Source of the DNA: Mauremys mutica
Lineage: Eukaryota > Chordata > Testudines > Geoemydidae
DNA: 64,000 nucleotides
Direction of reading: 5' to 3'
Assembly (NCBI RefSeq): GCF_020497125.1
Contig: NC_059094.1
Location: 4,629,733-4,693,732, forward strand
Both the position numbers and the translations under genes were made by a program. Shown here piece after piece: positions 1 to 11,577 of this stretch. A model generated the notes under the pieces. The model worked only from the letters and a program-made list of their open reading frames with translations. It searched no databases and had not been told where the DNA came from. Numbering within the stretch: position 1 is the first letter of the stretch; every line of letters starts with the position of its first letter.

Positions 1-3000
1 ACTCATCCTCCTGCTGCTTCCATGAGCTCCTTCCTTTGACTGCCAGTGGCAGACAAGGGTGGAAAGTCGCCTGTTCTGAGTAAGATTTGGAAGTGTTCCC
101 TAAATCCACGCAGAAGGGGAATTCCTTCTCTGGTTCACAATTCCACCAGTGAGAACAGGAGCTCTGGGACAATCTGGGTTAAAGGTATTTGTTCTTTCCT
201 GCTCTCCCCCATACCTTGCTATCATCCACTATTGTGAACCCTCCCTCCCCAACCGAGCACCATCTCAGCCCCCTGTTGGGTGGGGGAATTGGGCCAGGGA
301 GTGAATTGACACCCCCCGCCCCGCCCCCGTTCTTCACACACACCCCCACACACACTGGTTCTACTGCTTGAGAGGAAGACAGAACTGGCGGTGGCTTGCA
401 GAGCCCATATGGGACATAAGCCTTGCCTGCTGTGCTTATCCTTACTGCTGGCCCCTAGCAGCCAAGGGTTAAGCCCTTGTTCTAAGAACAGCTCTCTGAG
501 TGGAGGGAGGTGTTGGCTTGGGACCCAGAGCCACAGGACTGGGTTGAGCCCATTCTGGGTCATTCCCTTGCTGCAGGCACTAACCCTCAAGGGACGGGCC
601 CAGCTGACTGGCTTTGCTCGGGTTTTCTAATTGTTGACACAGGCCTTTTATGGACACTGGCACAGGCTTTCCCCAGACACAGACAGCACCCAGCTCTCTT
701 CATCAACCACCAGGGTTCGTTCTAATAACGACACACGCCGTTGTCACTGCCGCTGTCAGGCTGGCTCCAGCACCGAGGTGCCATTAACTATCAGCCACTG
801 TCCCTTTCCACCTGCCAGGAGGGCTCTATGCATATACAGAACTGGGCTCAGTAACGTGCCCAACAGGCTGAAGTTCTCCCCGTTGAAAATAAGACTTCCC
901 CGAGGGTCTAGCAAATAGAGGTGGGGAGGCCCTGCCATGCAGCTGGGGCTTAGCAGGGATGGAACGTTACTGCAGCTAGTAACATGGCTGCTGAGCTTCA
1001 GCGAGGCCTTTGCAGCTGTGATCAATGGACGCCCTCACACTACCGCTCCCCTGGTGCCAGTGGGAGGGAGGGAGCGGGCAGCAGGGTGCTCTCGATGCAG
1101 GCCCACAGGATTGGAATTCACTTTCTCTCCAGCTCGACTTGAGCCAGGATTTACTGACCTCTGGGGCACCTGCTAGGTTCCCCTTTTCCCCAGGCGATGG
1201 GGGAAGGCTGGGGACGAGATGGGGGGAAGCTGGGCTGTATGATCTGGATGGTTTATATGATGTTCGTAGGGATGATTTACAGCTTAAGCAAGTGCATCTA
1301 ATGCCCTGGGATACTCTCCTCTGCTGTGCACGTTACTGTGCATGTTTTGTGCAAGTCTTGAATGGTCAGGATAGATTCTGTTAATGAATGCATAGCCGCT
1401 ACACGACAAAGTCAGCTCCACCAGCCCAGAGCCCTAGGGAACCATTCCAGACAACTCTTTGTGAAGGACCTGCTACGTCTAACTGCAAGAGAAGAAAGCG
1501 GTTAATGGACCAAGGTGCATTGCTTTTGTACCACAGGTTATGCTATGCAGCCATCACAAGACACTCTTCCCATACCGGCCACAAGAGCAACTTTTCCCAG
1601 GGCCAGCAAAGAGACTCTTACAACAGTTCTGAGTTATCTGAGTGGCTACTCAACCCTCCACCCCCCTCCAAACAAAACAAAACAAACAAACAAAAACCAA
1701 ACAAAAAATGCTGGCATAGGGGAATCAAATGCATTTGTCCCGGCACAGAATTCAAGCTGCTCTTTGAAGAAGGATCGCAAATTCTCCAAGCATGCCAAAG
1801 CCTCCACCCTGATAGGCAGGAGGTGCTCAAGTGACACTGGGAGCACAGCATTCAGTCACAATTCCCAGCTTTCAGACCTGCCAACGCATGACAAACGTGA
1901 CCCCCATGTAGGTAAAGTGGAACACCTGGACTGTGCTGCATCTTGCACCATACATGACAAATGCTAATGTCTTTTCATGTAAACCTACTACGAAGGCTGT
2001 TTTCTCTCTGAATGAATTAAATGAACCGTTTTTTAAAGAAGAAAGTTGGAAAAACAAATTTCCTGTGCAATGAACAAAGAGGAGCCATTCGAACAGTGAC
2101 ACTGCAGGCTTGTCTGAGGCCTTGTGGACACTACAAACCGAGCTAGGGCTGATGGCAGTTCAGCTGCAAGCCTAGCCCCAAATCAAACTGCATTAGCACC
2201 ACTTAAGCACTGAGGTTAGGGCCAAACTGCATTCAGCACTGGAAACCCTCCCTAGCAAGCATTCTCTTGGCAACGCAGGCAAGGGTTTCCCCTCTTGTAG
2301 CTGGAGAACCCACTGCTGGAAGGGCAGATTAGCTGCTAGTTATTTCTAGACTGTTACTCTGCTGACTGAACACCCTGATGCCTTACATCCTAACTGTCCC
2401 CATCACCGGGGCGTTTCTGGACCCCACACTGCACGGCAGTCTGAGCGCTGAGGCTTTGGATGCAGCAATAGCCTTGAGCTGGTCTAGGGTTAAGCGAGTG
2501 AAAGGAAAGTGACTTTCATTTCTATTCCCTGGGAAACCCTGTTGGCCGGAGGCAATCTTACAGACCAGTGAACTGTGCAAGAAAATCCCATTCGCCTCTG
2601 AAAATGGCCTGCACAGATTCTCACTGTGATCCAAGACACGGATTTTATTCCTAATGTTTACTGAACACAGGGATTTAAACAGAGCAACTGATGCTCACAC
2701 TCATTCCTGGCTAATGTAGTCTGCATCCTTACATCAAGGCCATTCGCACTGCATATCTATTAGTCTAAAGGCTACAGGATGCTTAAAACATATTTACTCC
2801 ATTACACAAAGACTGCCAGAGAAAGCTCTACAGTCCTGGATCTTTCAGCTCAAATCCTTAGGCAGAGAAAGCTTCCAACTACATCAGCCCTCTGGAAATA
2901 TCTCCCGTGCACACAGGCTGATGGACCAAATGCCAGAAAGGGCTTTCATCCAGCTACATTTGGTCATGTGGCCGAGCACATCCTCCCCAGTATTCATGTG

Positions 3001-3580
3001 ACTGGCAGTTTAGAAGTTGAAAGAAAATCTCCGAGAGCCAAGAGGTTTGGGCAGGCGGGTTTACTTAGCTGGTTTCATGGATGCTGCTCTTTCAGGTAAA
3101 TCCTGGTAGAGCTCTCATGCACTAATTGGTGCTGACTGAGGGACCAGATAGGCTATTGGGGGGAAAATGGCTGGAAAAGGGAAGCAGGTTCCCTCTAGCA
3201 CAGAGTCGACTTGTGGCACTCACTACAGCAGGTGGTCATGGAGTACAATACGGCGGCTGGATTGATTAAGAATGCCTGGATAATGTTATGACCGTTAACA
3301 ACATATAATAATAATAGAGACTAAAATAAGGATAGTCAAGTCTCATGCTTCATGGCACAAGATGATCAAAGCCGGGGTCATAAAGAGTTGCTCCATGCAA
3401 CTGGCTTGGGGTACTGTATTTTCTTCATCTTCCTATGAAGCCTTAGGCACTGGTCCCTGCTAGAGTCTGAAAACCAGACTTGCTGGACCCAGGGTTGATT
3501 TGGCATTGTAAATCCAATCATGCTACACTGGTTAAGAGTAACTATAAAGAGCCAGGTTTGGGAAGCGATGCTGTGCTCAC
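1..3580. other. SCMH1 intron sequence, no gene recognised
   Basis: No coding exon, RNA gene or clear transposon was recognised. A CA/CCCCAC-rich run lies at about 335-357 and an A-rich CAAAA-type run at about 1668-1708. I searched both strands for SAM/SPM-domain residues expected from the 3' end of SCMH1 and saw none, so the last exons should lie further downstream in gene direction. Confidence 0.6.
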
Positions 3581-3712
3581 CTTCCAAAGGGTGACGGTCA
3601 TTCTTTGGTAACTTGGGGGAGAGAGGAGCGCTGTATGGAGGGGAATCTTGGGAGTATCGCTTTGTACCTCGGCCTGGTCCCTGCAGAGTGCCGTCTAATG
3701 AACTGCTTCTGT
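3581..3712 (-). CDS. SCMH1: SCMH1 Ser/Pro-rich linker exon, candidate cassette
   Basis: This 132-nt exon has acceptor CTTTTATAG|ACAGAA and donor TTTGGAAG|GTGAGC. Joined to the previous exon it reads YLP-D-RSSSLDGTLQGPGRGT, then KRYSQDSPPYSAPLSPKLPK and NDRHPLE. The alternative AG four bases downstream would put a stop in frame, which decides the acceptor. The exon is symmetric (phase 1 at both ends, length divisible by three), so skipping it keeps the frame. The residues are Ser/Pro-rich with candidate SP phosphorylation sites and basic patches, as expected between SLED and SAM. The next exon lies beyond position 1, because no SAM-domain coding was found in 1-3580. Confidence 0.78.
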
Positions 3713-5370
3713 CTATAAAAGAGAACAAGCCCTACTTAGGAATGGAGACTTCCTGGGAAATTCAGTCCTGCCTGGATTATTTATGACCCATGTCCAACCT
3801 TACATTGGCCTGGCAAACCTCTGGGAGCCACCTGGATCTTGATGGCTTCGAATTTAATTTTCATTTTGCAACATTTTGAAAATCAGAGCTATTGGTGATG
3901 GCACAAAACTATTAGGTGCTGTAGCCATTCTATCTCCTTCAATTAATTTCATGCCGTTTCTCCTAGTTATACATCTCAATTCACCCCAAACCATCCCTTC
4001 CCTCCAGTCTGTGAAGCCTTTAGACAATTAGGAAATTCTCTATCCCTTAGTCATTATTTGGCCCAGTTATACCCAGAGTTCTTCAGACCTATCCCTCCAG
4101 CTCTCTCATCAGCACTGCTGCTCTTCTCCAAATGCCCTTCCCTCCAACATGGCTCCAATTTTCGAATACTAAGGTCCTTGCACTGTACGCAGCCTGCCAG
4201 GAACAGTCTCAGAGGGCCATCTAACAGGATGATCTGTGATGAGATGCCTCCAGATTTGTATCTGATTTTTTGCAACATTTCACATGGCAAGCTCAGATCC
4301 ACTTTACTGCCTACAACGACCTCTTGGTTTCCTAAAAAGCTGCTGCTTCCCAAGTGTTTCCAGCCTGCACTTACTTGTGATTTGGGTTCTATTTCCCCCC
4401 AGGATGTATGCACACTGGAGATTCCTAGTTCCCAGCCACTAGCCAACAGTAGCTGCTTTCCAGCATGAACCCTGGGCTACCTTCACTTTTGCTAAGCTAG
4501 TCACTCACCCATTTTGGAGCAGTGGAGCAAAGGGACAGGATGACCCATTAGCCCTGGAACCTTTATCGAATTTGAGATAAAGAGCTTGAGAGGGATTTCC
4601 TCTCCCATCCCCTCTACAGGATTCCAGCAGCCTGCCATGGGCTCTTGCATGGCAGTCTGTCCCTCCTGCATTGTGGGGTGTCACCACTTAGTCCTTGCTG
4701 GGACACTATTTGTCCTCTTGGCAGTCTACCTAGTAGCACTTTAATTGCAGAGCTATATTGCAACCTAGTCTCTGTTGCACAGTGGCATGAGCCAACATGC
4801 CCAGGATGTGTGGCATCAGACAGTGAGAGCATCAGCCATGCCAAGAGAACCACAATCCAGCCATGCACAATATGCCAGCAGTGTGGACCCTGTCCCGAGG
4901 TGTAAACTGAGCTTTCTTGCTGGCACCAAGCGTGTTCTTTCTGTTGGGGCAAGAGTCACAGCCACGACAGAAATTACTTAGGTACGACTTAGCTAAATTT
5001 TCCATTTACCTACTTCATGGGATCACCTTTCTGTTCTCGACACAAAGTCTCTCACCCTAATTCCTAAATGGATCAGTAACCTAGATCAGGTTACATTTCT
5101 CAGATTAGCCACGCAGGGAATGAGTGATGCAGAGAGGGTGAGACAGATGAGTGGAGATCTGTTGGCACAAATGGAAATCAAGTAGCACAGGCAGAAAGTG
5201 CAGCATCGGGGATCCTACAGGTGTGAGTGACAGTAGACGTCATGCAGTGAACCCCCAAACAGGACTCTGCCGTCCGCACCACTGCCATCTCTTAGCTGAA
5301 GGGTAAAGTCTGGTTAGGACATGGTGCTTCGAGGGACACCAGAAAGCCCACCCCCAGCCCCAGCTCCTAC
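3713..5370. other. SCMH1 intron, nothing recognised
   Basis: This is a 1.66-kb intron between the linker exon and the SLED exon. It looks like single-copy intronic sequence of mixed composition. No repeat family, RNA gene or coding segment could be supported. Confidence 0.6.
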
Positions 5371-5553
5371 CTGGTAGGTACCTGTCGTGGCTGTACGCGT
5401 GGGAGTGTTGCATATGGTTCAGAGTGAAAGGCTGGTTCCCAAAGAGGTTGTCGCTGCGCAGGTTGTGGCAGAGTTTCTCCAAGAAGCGGAGGACGTAGGT
5501 GATGCTGTTTACTGCCGGCAGATTCAGAGTGTGCTGTTCCCGATCAAACACGG
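5371..5553 (-). CDS. SCMH1: SCMH1 coding exon, SLED domain C-terminal part
   Basis: This 183-nt exon has acceptor TCTCTCTCCAG|CCGTG and donor CTACCAG|GTAGGA. It encodes VFDREQHTLNLPAVNSITYV and then RFLEKLCHNLRSDNLFGNQP, the second half of the SLED domain. It ends QHSHAYSHDRYLP plus one base. Both ends are phase 1. After the SLED core the chain becomes linker. The segment LNHMQHSHAYSHDRYLP differs from the mammalian wording I remember around the HDRYLP motif, which is plausible divergence in a linker. The donor's GTAGGA is a modest match to consensus. Confidence 0.92.
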
Positions 5554-6327
5554 CTGGAGAGAGAAACAAACAGAGCCGAACACATAAACTCCCAGGCTGC
5601 ACAGCCACTCCTGTACCTCCACCTCACCTGGCTAACTAAAGCAAACAAAAGCCACTGCTTTCCCCTGGCTTAATGCTGGGGAACTCTCCTCTTTGGGACA
5701 GGCCAGAACTAGCCTGCTGCACCAAGCATCAGGTGTGGCTATTGTGCCTGAAAAGCTTATCTTTATAGGTGAACTGAAGGCCATGCAAGGACAGGGTCTG
5801 TGCTTCCTGCTCTTGAGTGGTGGATAAATATGACCTCAAAGTACTTCCCAAAAACAAAACAAAAACAAAAAAAAGTGGGTCAGGGAAGGGACTTGGGGTG
5901 TGTGTGTGTGTGTGTGTAAAAGAGAAAGAGAAACAACAAATGCTCCACCCCTCGCCCACTCCTGGAGGACTCTGGCAATCTTTGGAGAGTCTGGAGTGCA
6001 ACCTCACAGCCGGAGGGTGAAACCTGTGCTTTGGTTCACTAATGCTGTGCCCCCTCAGCTGCGGCCAGGAGAGCTGCCAAGGGGAACGTTCTCTTTTAAG
6101 ACACCTGCTGGGTGGTGTCACATTATCCACCTAAACACTGGGCAAGAAAGAGAAAAGGGAGGCCTTAGGACTAACTGGTGCTCTCTGTGCACTCTCTGGC
6201 CCATGGCTCGGGGTCCCCGTCCAAGGATCCCAAGGAGGGAAATGTAGCAGCTTTGTAAATTTTTACAAGAAGCTTTTCTGTGTGTGAGAGGGGGAGCCAG
6301 TGGTAGGATGTCAGAAGGAAATGACTT
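5554..6327. other. SCMH1 intron with TG microsatellite
   Basis: The part of the intron right of the SLED exon is unremarkable except for an A-rich CAAAA run at about 5850-5875 and a (TG)n microsatellite at about 5898-5918. No gene was seen. Confidence 0.65.
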
Positions 6328-7099
6328 CGGGCTTGTCTGCATGGTGGAGTTTGGTGGATCAGATTTGTGTGCACTAACAGTTGCGGAATAACTATTCTGA
6401 AGTAATCGTGTGCACATGGCCAGCTTTTACTTACTTTCTTTGAATCCAAGGGTACACGTGGCATTTACTCTTTTCAAAAGAGGTGCTCAGTGTTCTAAGT
6501 TGGTATTTCATGGTGCTGTCCCGCTGCTGGGCTCTGTGCATTCTGGGATTCTTCTCATGGTACATTGTGGGTTATCTACCATAAAGCACTGGAACTCTGA
6601 GTCTTGGGGTCAGAGCAGCAAATTCCCATGATTCCTCTCATCACATCCCAGGAGTCATCTGTCTTTTGCAAGTCAGTGCCATTTTCAAACTGCTGTCAGC
6701 CAGCATGTAAGGAACACAGTTGTGTACTGCGGTCCAGGCTGCCACACATGTATTTGTGATCACACACCTGGGCAGCTGTCGTGCTGCTGAGCTATTTTTG
6801 GTAGAGCAGGAGGAGAAGGATGAAACTGAGCAGCTAATTTTGGCTAATGTTTTTCTGGAGTAGTTTCGCCCTACAGGATGCTGTTTCTGGGTTTGGGGTG
6901 CCAGCTCTGGCTGGGGGGGAAGGGTAATGATCCTGGCCTGAGGTGCCCAGCACTGGAGGCAGAACTTCAGATGTCTCGGGAAGGGCCCATTCTCATCCTG
7001 CGAGGAACCCCCGAGCTGCAGTGGCATCATACCAAAATGAGAGCTGCCCTCAGTGTGGAGAAGGGCATGACCATCACTATCAGGAAGCTCACCACCCTC

Positions 7100-7862
7100 A
7101 GTACTGCTGATCAGTAGCTAACCAGTTTGGTGTTGGCAGATCAGCTGTCTGGGCTGCTATCCGGGGTCACAGAGCCTGGCAATGCACAGGAGGTTGCTGA
7201 TGGATTTGCATGGCTGGGGTTTCTGAATTTTTCAGGGCCTTTGCCATATGCCTATACTTTGCCCCTCTCCCCAGGCCTCAGAGTTCATCAAAAGCAAGGA
7301 GTATTTCTCCCTGCTGCTCCCAGGCCTGGCTGACCTGCACGGCAGGTTCACCAATATGAAGTGGGTTGGTCTGGAGAGTCCATGTTACCAGGATCTTTGG
7401 AAACGCACAGCTTTATTTAATGAAAAGTGGAAATTTTGCTTCCAGGATGGCTATGGCCATTAATGGTGCTGCAATTCCCCATCAGTGTGGGAGACCCAAC
7501 TCAACCTGGGCTTCCCCGGCTTATGAAGCCTTTTACAGGAGACTTGAGACAGGAAAAGGGAGCTGTTTGGCTCTGGCCTGAGTAGCTGCAGAATGACACT
7601 GGAGTATGCACGTGGAAGGCTGAAAGGGAGACAGCGTTGTCTCATGATGAGGTGGGAGGCTGCTGTGCAGTAGCTGCCTCATGATCACTGCCTTGCTGTG
7701 CTTTGCACATCTGAGAGAACAGGGAGAGAGCCTTGCTGATGGGTGGGAGAGAGGTACAGAGACTTTCAGAATGTTATGAATGGCTTCTGCATACTGCAGC
7801 AAATTGTCAAGGCCACAAGGTCAGGGGATGCCTTGGGCTCCTACTTTGAGGCTAGGAGCTGA
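7100..7862 (+). pseudogene. Degenerate Harbinger DDE transposase
   Basis: Frames here resemble PIF/Harbinger (DDE_Tnp_4-type) nucleases. The stretch ASEFIKSKEYFSLLLPGLAD followed by LHGRFTNMKW is the conserved block after the first catalytic Asp, where relatives read roughly 'YFS..LQGLVDH.GRFT...GW'. About 60-120 codons on, in other frames, come a WLMKP-like piece and an 'R..LEYA.GRLKGR' block corresponding to the family's C-terminal Glu region. Continuity is lost through frameshifts and stops, so no functional protein is possible. Identification is by motif pattern from family knowledge. A profile search on the six-frame translation would settle it. Confidence 0.6.
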
Positions 7863-8109
7863 AATGTTGCAATGTAATTTGATTGTGCATTGTGGCAGGG
7901 TTTCACTGCTCTGTATGGACTAGTGAAAAAAGTTTATTTTGCTTTTTAAATACTTTGTGCTATAGTTTTGGGAAAGGGCATTTTATTATGTGCATGGAAG
8001 AGGTGGCATTTTATGAAAGTTTATTGAACCTTTGTCAAAAATCACTTACTGAACATCAAATAGTGCAAACAACATTTATTGATCAAAACTGTGTATCCAT
8101 TGTAACATG

Positions 8110-9830
8110 AACTAGAACATAAAACAGTGCACACTGTGCATAACAGTGCAAGCTTTACGCAACATCACAGTGCAGAAGTGCAGCCCATGACAAATGTACT
8201 GAGTGCATATGTTAGTGCTGCACAAGTCACAGGCATACGTACGGGCAGGATTTCTGCCTAGTGTCTTTCCTTGGCGTGTGGAGTGACACTGGAAGAAACC
8301 ATTGTTTGCCATTATGAGGTGAAGGAGCTGTTTGCAGTCTGGTGGGTAGGGTGGGAAATGCCTGTGGCCAGAGTTTTGGGAAGGGTACTGCTGCTCCCAG
8401 TACACATTGCTCTCCATGGATTGCAGGGCTGGAGTTGAGGTGGTGGGGCTGTGGCAGAATATGGCGCCATCACGTTCTCGATCAAGACAGTCTGTTCTTG
8501 CATGAATACCAGGAGCTGCCTCTGCCTCTCTCAGTCACTCTCTCCATGTTCTCTGACCTCTCTCTGCAAGAACTTCCTCCACTCCTCTGGCTTCTTATCC
8601 CTCTTCGGCAATGCTGTCCTGAGGTCCTCAAACATTGTCTTTGGCCTTCTTTTCCCTGGCCCGGAGATTAGTCAGGTATTTGGAAGTTGCTAACGGTCCT
8701 TTCCATGGTGTTAGGTGCAGAACCTGGGAAGCAAGAAACAGAAGTAGTTATTATAATTCCCATAGGAACCAGAATCACAGTGATAAAATGTTTTTTCCTC
8801 AGTTTCGGAATGCCATTGCAATGGTCCCTTCTCAACCTGGGGAAAGCTTAGAGGTGGCAGAAGAGTTTCACCTTACTCCGTCTTTGCACATGACTCCTGT
8901 TCTAACTCTAGACAGTTGGTGCGGTGGGAGGCTGCAGTAGGCAGTGGGGCTTAGGCCAGTGGTTTGCATGGGTGGGGTAGTGGGGGTAGGTGGAAGGATT
9001 TGGAGGTTTGCCTGGCCTGGGGCTGGGGAGTTGCAGAGGCCAGGTTAGTAACTGCAGGTGCACCTCTGCAGGCAGGCCTAACGTCGGAGGATGTAACCTT
9101 ACTACAGATCACCAAGAGCACAGAAGGGACTTGTTCAGAAAGGCGATGGAAGTTTAATTCTCTGCATTTAACTCTGCCACTATACCTCATGAAATGCTAA
9201 CAGAGCTGGAATCTCAGGGCATTTATCAAACTGTGAAACAAAGTCTTTTATATTGTATTATTTTCCTGTAAGTGATGTTTCAATAAGCATGTCTACATTA
9301 CAACCACCATAGTACCATTAGCTTGACTGTGGCAGGAGAGCTGGGAGCAGTCCACAGTGGACGACTGGGAGAAGGGCCCACAAGGAGGACAAGACCGGGG
9401 CTGGGGAGGGTGGGGGGGGGGGGCTGTGGGAAATGAAAGTATCAGGGAAGTAAACCCTGCAGAACTCTAATTCTGAGACATGGACACCATTTTGAGCACG
9501 AGAGAAGGAGGACAGAAGCAGAGTTCACATCCACCCAAAATGGTGGCATCTAATGGGCTCCCAGAACAAAGCTTTAACCCCATCGACACAGTTTAATTGT
9601 AATACAGCACATCATACTTACTGGCCGAGGCCCTCTGCCCAGGACTATCAGGCTGTGTCCTCCTGGGGGCTCTCTGTTCCTCGGGGTCTGGTCAGACTCT
9701 AGCCTGGAGAAGAGATTCTGGCTTTCTGGGGACACCTCCTCCTCCTCCAAGTCCTGGTCAGGACTGGGGTTTTCCTCGGTGCCTTTGGCACTATCCGCAA
9801 TGTACCAGGGAAAATCCAATCCAGCTCCTT
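8110..9830 (-). pseudogene. Degenerate Myb/SANT-like protein of the Harbinger element
   Basis: Reading the minus strand, about 9820-9620 gives FPWYIADSAKGTEENPSPDQ then an acidic run DLEEEEVSPESQNLF, preceded in another frame by a 'CPYFKELDWIF'-like piece. About 8690-8540 gives a basic segment 'GKRRPKTMFEDLRTALPK' and then 'EEWRKFLQREV'. This order (Myb-like domain, acidic middle, basic helix, C-terminal coiled region) is that of the second protein Harbinger elements need for nuclear import and DNA binding. It is broken into several frames and therefore dead. It lies tail-to-tail with the transposase remnant. Confidence 0.5.
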
Positions 9831-10440
9831 AAAGTAGGGGCAGGTAATTGTAGCACTGTCAGGCCATGTCTGTCCTTGGCTGTTCTTCCCTGTGTTGCAG
9901 GAGTGAGCCGCATCTCAGGACAGCCCCTCTCGGTCATCCTGCCAGCAGCTCTCCTTCCCTGTGTTGCAGGACTAAGCCATGTCCCAGGATGGACCCTCTC
10001 AGCCATTTGCTTAGCTGTACACGTGTATTTTCTCCTCAGGGTGGCTGCTGTTTAGGCATGACTGCACTGGCTCCTCTCCCCAGATTGCAAGGAAACCCCT
10101 CTGCTGCACATCTCCAGGTGTTTGCTGTAACACTCCAGGAGTGTGGAATCACAAAAGGGGTGCTGCTGGCTGTGTGCCACCATTTAAACATGGGGACATC
10201 CAGTCACCATGAGCTCAGCACAGCAGACAGCGTACACACACAGACAAGGGAGTCCTGGTGTGAAGCGATGCACTCTGGGATATCAGTGGGAAGACTGAAA
10301 AGTTGATCCAAAATACAGATGCGTCCATATGAACATTTCTCCACGTTAACTCATTCTGAAATTAACCTAATCCACTTCAAAGTGGATTATCCAATTCACA
10401 CAGTTGATTTGGAAGAACTGTGCTGTGTGGACACAGCCCA

Positions 10441-10850
10441 TTTTAATTAGAAACAACAGCAGTTAGTCTGCAATAAAGCCCTGCGTACCCAAGCCTTTCG
10501 TCAGAGTGACGAGCCAAGCAGATGAGTCTAGCAGCAGCATTCTGACCGACCTGATGGAGGCAAAATCCAGGAGAGAAGCGTTCACACTTCCCAGCCCCTT
10601 GTACCAGATCTGTGGGACTCCCTCTGTGGCACCTCCAGGAGGACTCGGAGCACAATTCCCTGGTGCTGATGGGTATATTTGCAGGCACCCTACACTGATG
10701 GTTAATGAGGCAGGGCCCCACTAACATGATCCACCATGGACCAGCTTGAAGCTGCTGAATGTTACCCTTTCTCTTACGGGGTTAGGAAGCAGCTGGTATC
10801 ATTGAAAAGAAACAAACATAAAGTAGCACAAAGAACACTGATGAAACAGG
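10441..10850. other. SCMH1 intron, nothing recognised
   Basis: No feature could be supported between the Harbinger end and the MIR-like element. Confidence 0.5.
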
Positions 10851-10854
10851 GGAG

Positions 10855-10995
10855 GATGGGCTTCAGGCTAATGGGAACCAAGGAGGCTGAATTCTGCTCT
10901 CAGATCTGCCACCAACGAGCTGTGTGACCTTGGATAGTCACGTCACCTCTCTGTGGCTCAGTTTTCTCATCTGTAAAATGGGGAAAGAAAGTGAC
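10855..10995 (-). repeat. MIR-like SINE fragment
   Basis: The sequence resembles the reverse complement of the ancient MIR core: 'gagctgtgtgaccttgga', then 'cacctctctgtggctcagtt' and 'tctcatctgtaaaatgggg'. MIR-type cores are shared among amniotes, so an old insertion is expected here. The copy is diverged and truncated. Confidence 0.7.
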
Positions 10996-11303
10996 ACTTC
11001 CCACAGCACCCCATGAGCTAAGGACTGCACTGATTAGTGGCTGAGAATGGCACTGTGATTCTTGGCTGGAAGGCACATGGGAGTTTTATTCTTATATGCA
11101 CAAGCATGTTACACACCCCACCTATGACTGGAGAAATGATCCTCGCTTGTTCAGGCTTTATACAGCCGCCCAGTACAGAGCTCAGAGACTTCCCCAGCTG
11201 GGGATGGCCACAGCTGACATCAGGATGGTGCTGTGCTCCAGGGACATGGTTTCACCAAAGACTTCTCAGAAAGCAGGGCAGGGGGAGAAAGCTTGGTTCT
11301 TAC

Positions 11304-11504
11304 CTGAAATGACCTCTCCCCCATGGCCTTGCTTCAGGAAGGAAAAGACAGTTTTCTGATGGTAAGCACAGTCAATACAGGCCTGTACTGCCTGCTGCAG
11401 CACCACAGAGGCCCGAGCTGGTCCAAAATGGTCAGGCAGCTGCTGAACTTTCTTTTTGTCCAGGTGAGGCCCGGTGCTGCTGGTCTTGTTCAAGTAAATG
11501 CAGA
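11304..11504 (-). CDS. SCMH1: SCMH1 coding exon, SLED domain N-terminal part
   Basis: This 201-nt exon has acceptor CTCTCTCTGCAG|TCTGC and donor TTTCAG|GTAAGA. It encodes VCIYLNKTSSTGPHLDKKKV and continues through SVVLQQAVQACIDCAYHQKT to GHGGEVIS. This is the first half of the SLED domain (Scm-like embedded domain), a DNA-binding module specific to Scm-type proteins. Both ends are phase 1, so the exon is symmetric, but skipping it would remove half of a folded domain. The polypyrimidine tract is mostly a CT repeat. A 75-bp-period minisatellite of about 19 units begins roughly 70 bp upstream of the acceptor. Confidence 0.93.
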
Positions 11505-11577
11505 CTGCAGAGAGAGAGAGAAGGTTCAAGGTTATCCTGCCAGAGCTGCTTGCCCAGCACAACCATCCCCGCTTTGC

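Larger units (their letters stand above)
6328..10440. mobile_element. Decayed two-gene PIF/Harbinger DNA transposon
   Basis: This 4.1-kb block carries the remains of both proteins of a Harbinger element in convergent order. A DDE transposase is on the plus strand (about 7100-7860) and a Myb/SANT-like partner on the minus strand (about 8110-9830). The proposed ends are alike but diverged: the left reads GGGCTTGTCTGCATGG and the right, reverse-complemented, GGGCTGTGTCCACACA. Related 'TGCA(T/C)TCTGGGAT' boxes occur inside both ends, at about 6538 and 10269. I could not find a 3-bp target duplication, so the exact ends are uncertain. Many stops and frameshifts make it inactive. It sits wholly within an SCMH1 intron. 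Confidence 0.6.

Noticed and set aside
222..590. A 122-codon minus-strand open frame near the left edge, tested as a possible SCMH1 3' exon
   Set aside because: No SAM/SPM residues, no matching splice sites in the right phase, and no resemblance to the SCMH1 C-terminus.
6328..6345. A 3-bp target duplication for the decayed Harbinger
   Set aside because: The flanks TTC and ATT do not match. The ends may be off by a few bases, so no duplication is claimed.
9408..9425. A G homopolymer as a functional element
   Set aside because: A simple run inside a decayed transposon, with no structure around it.
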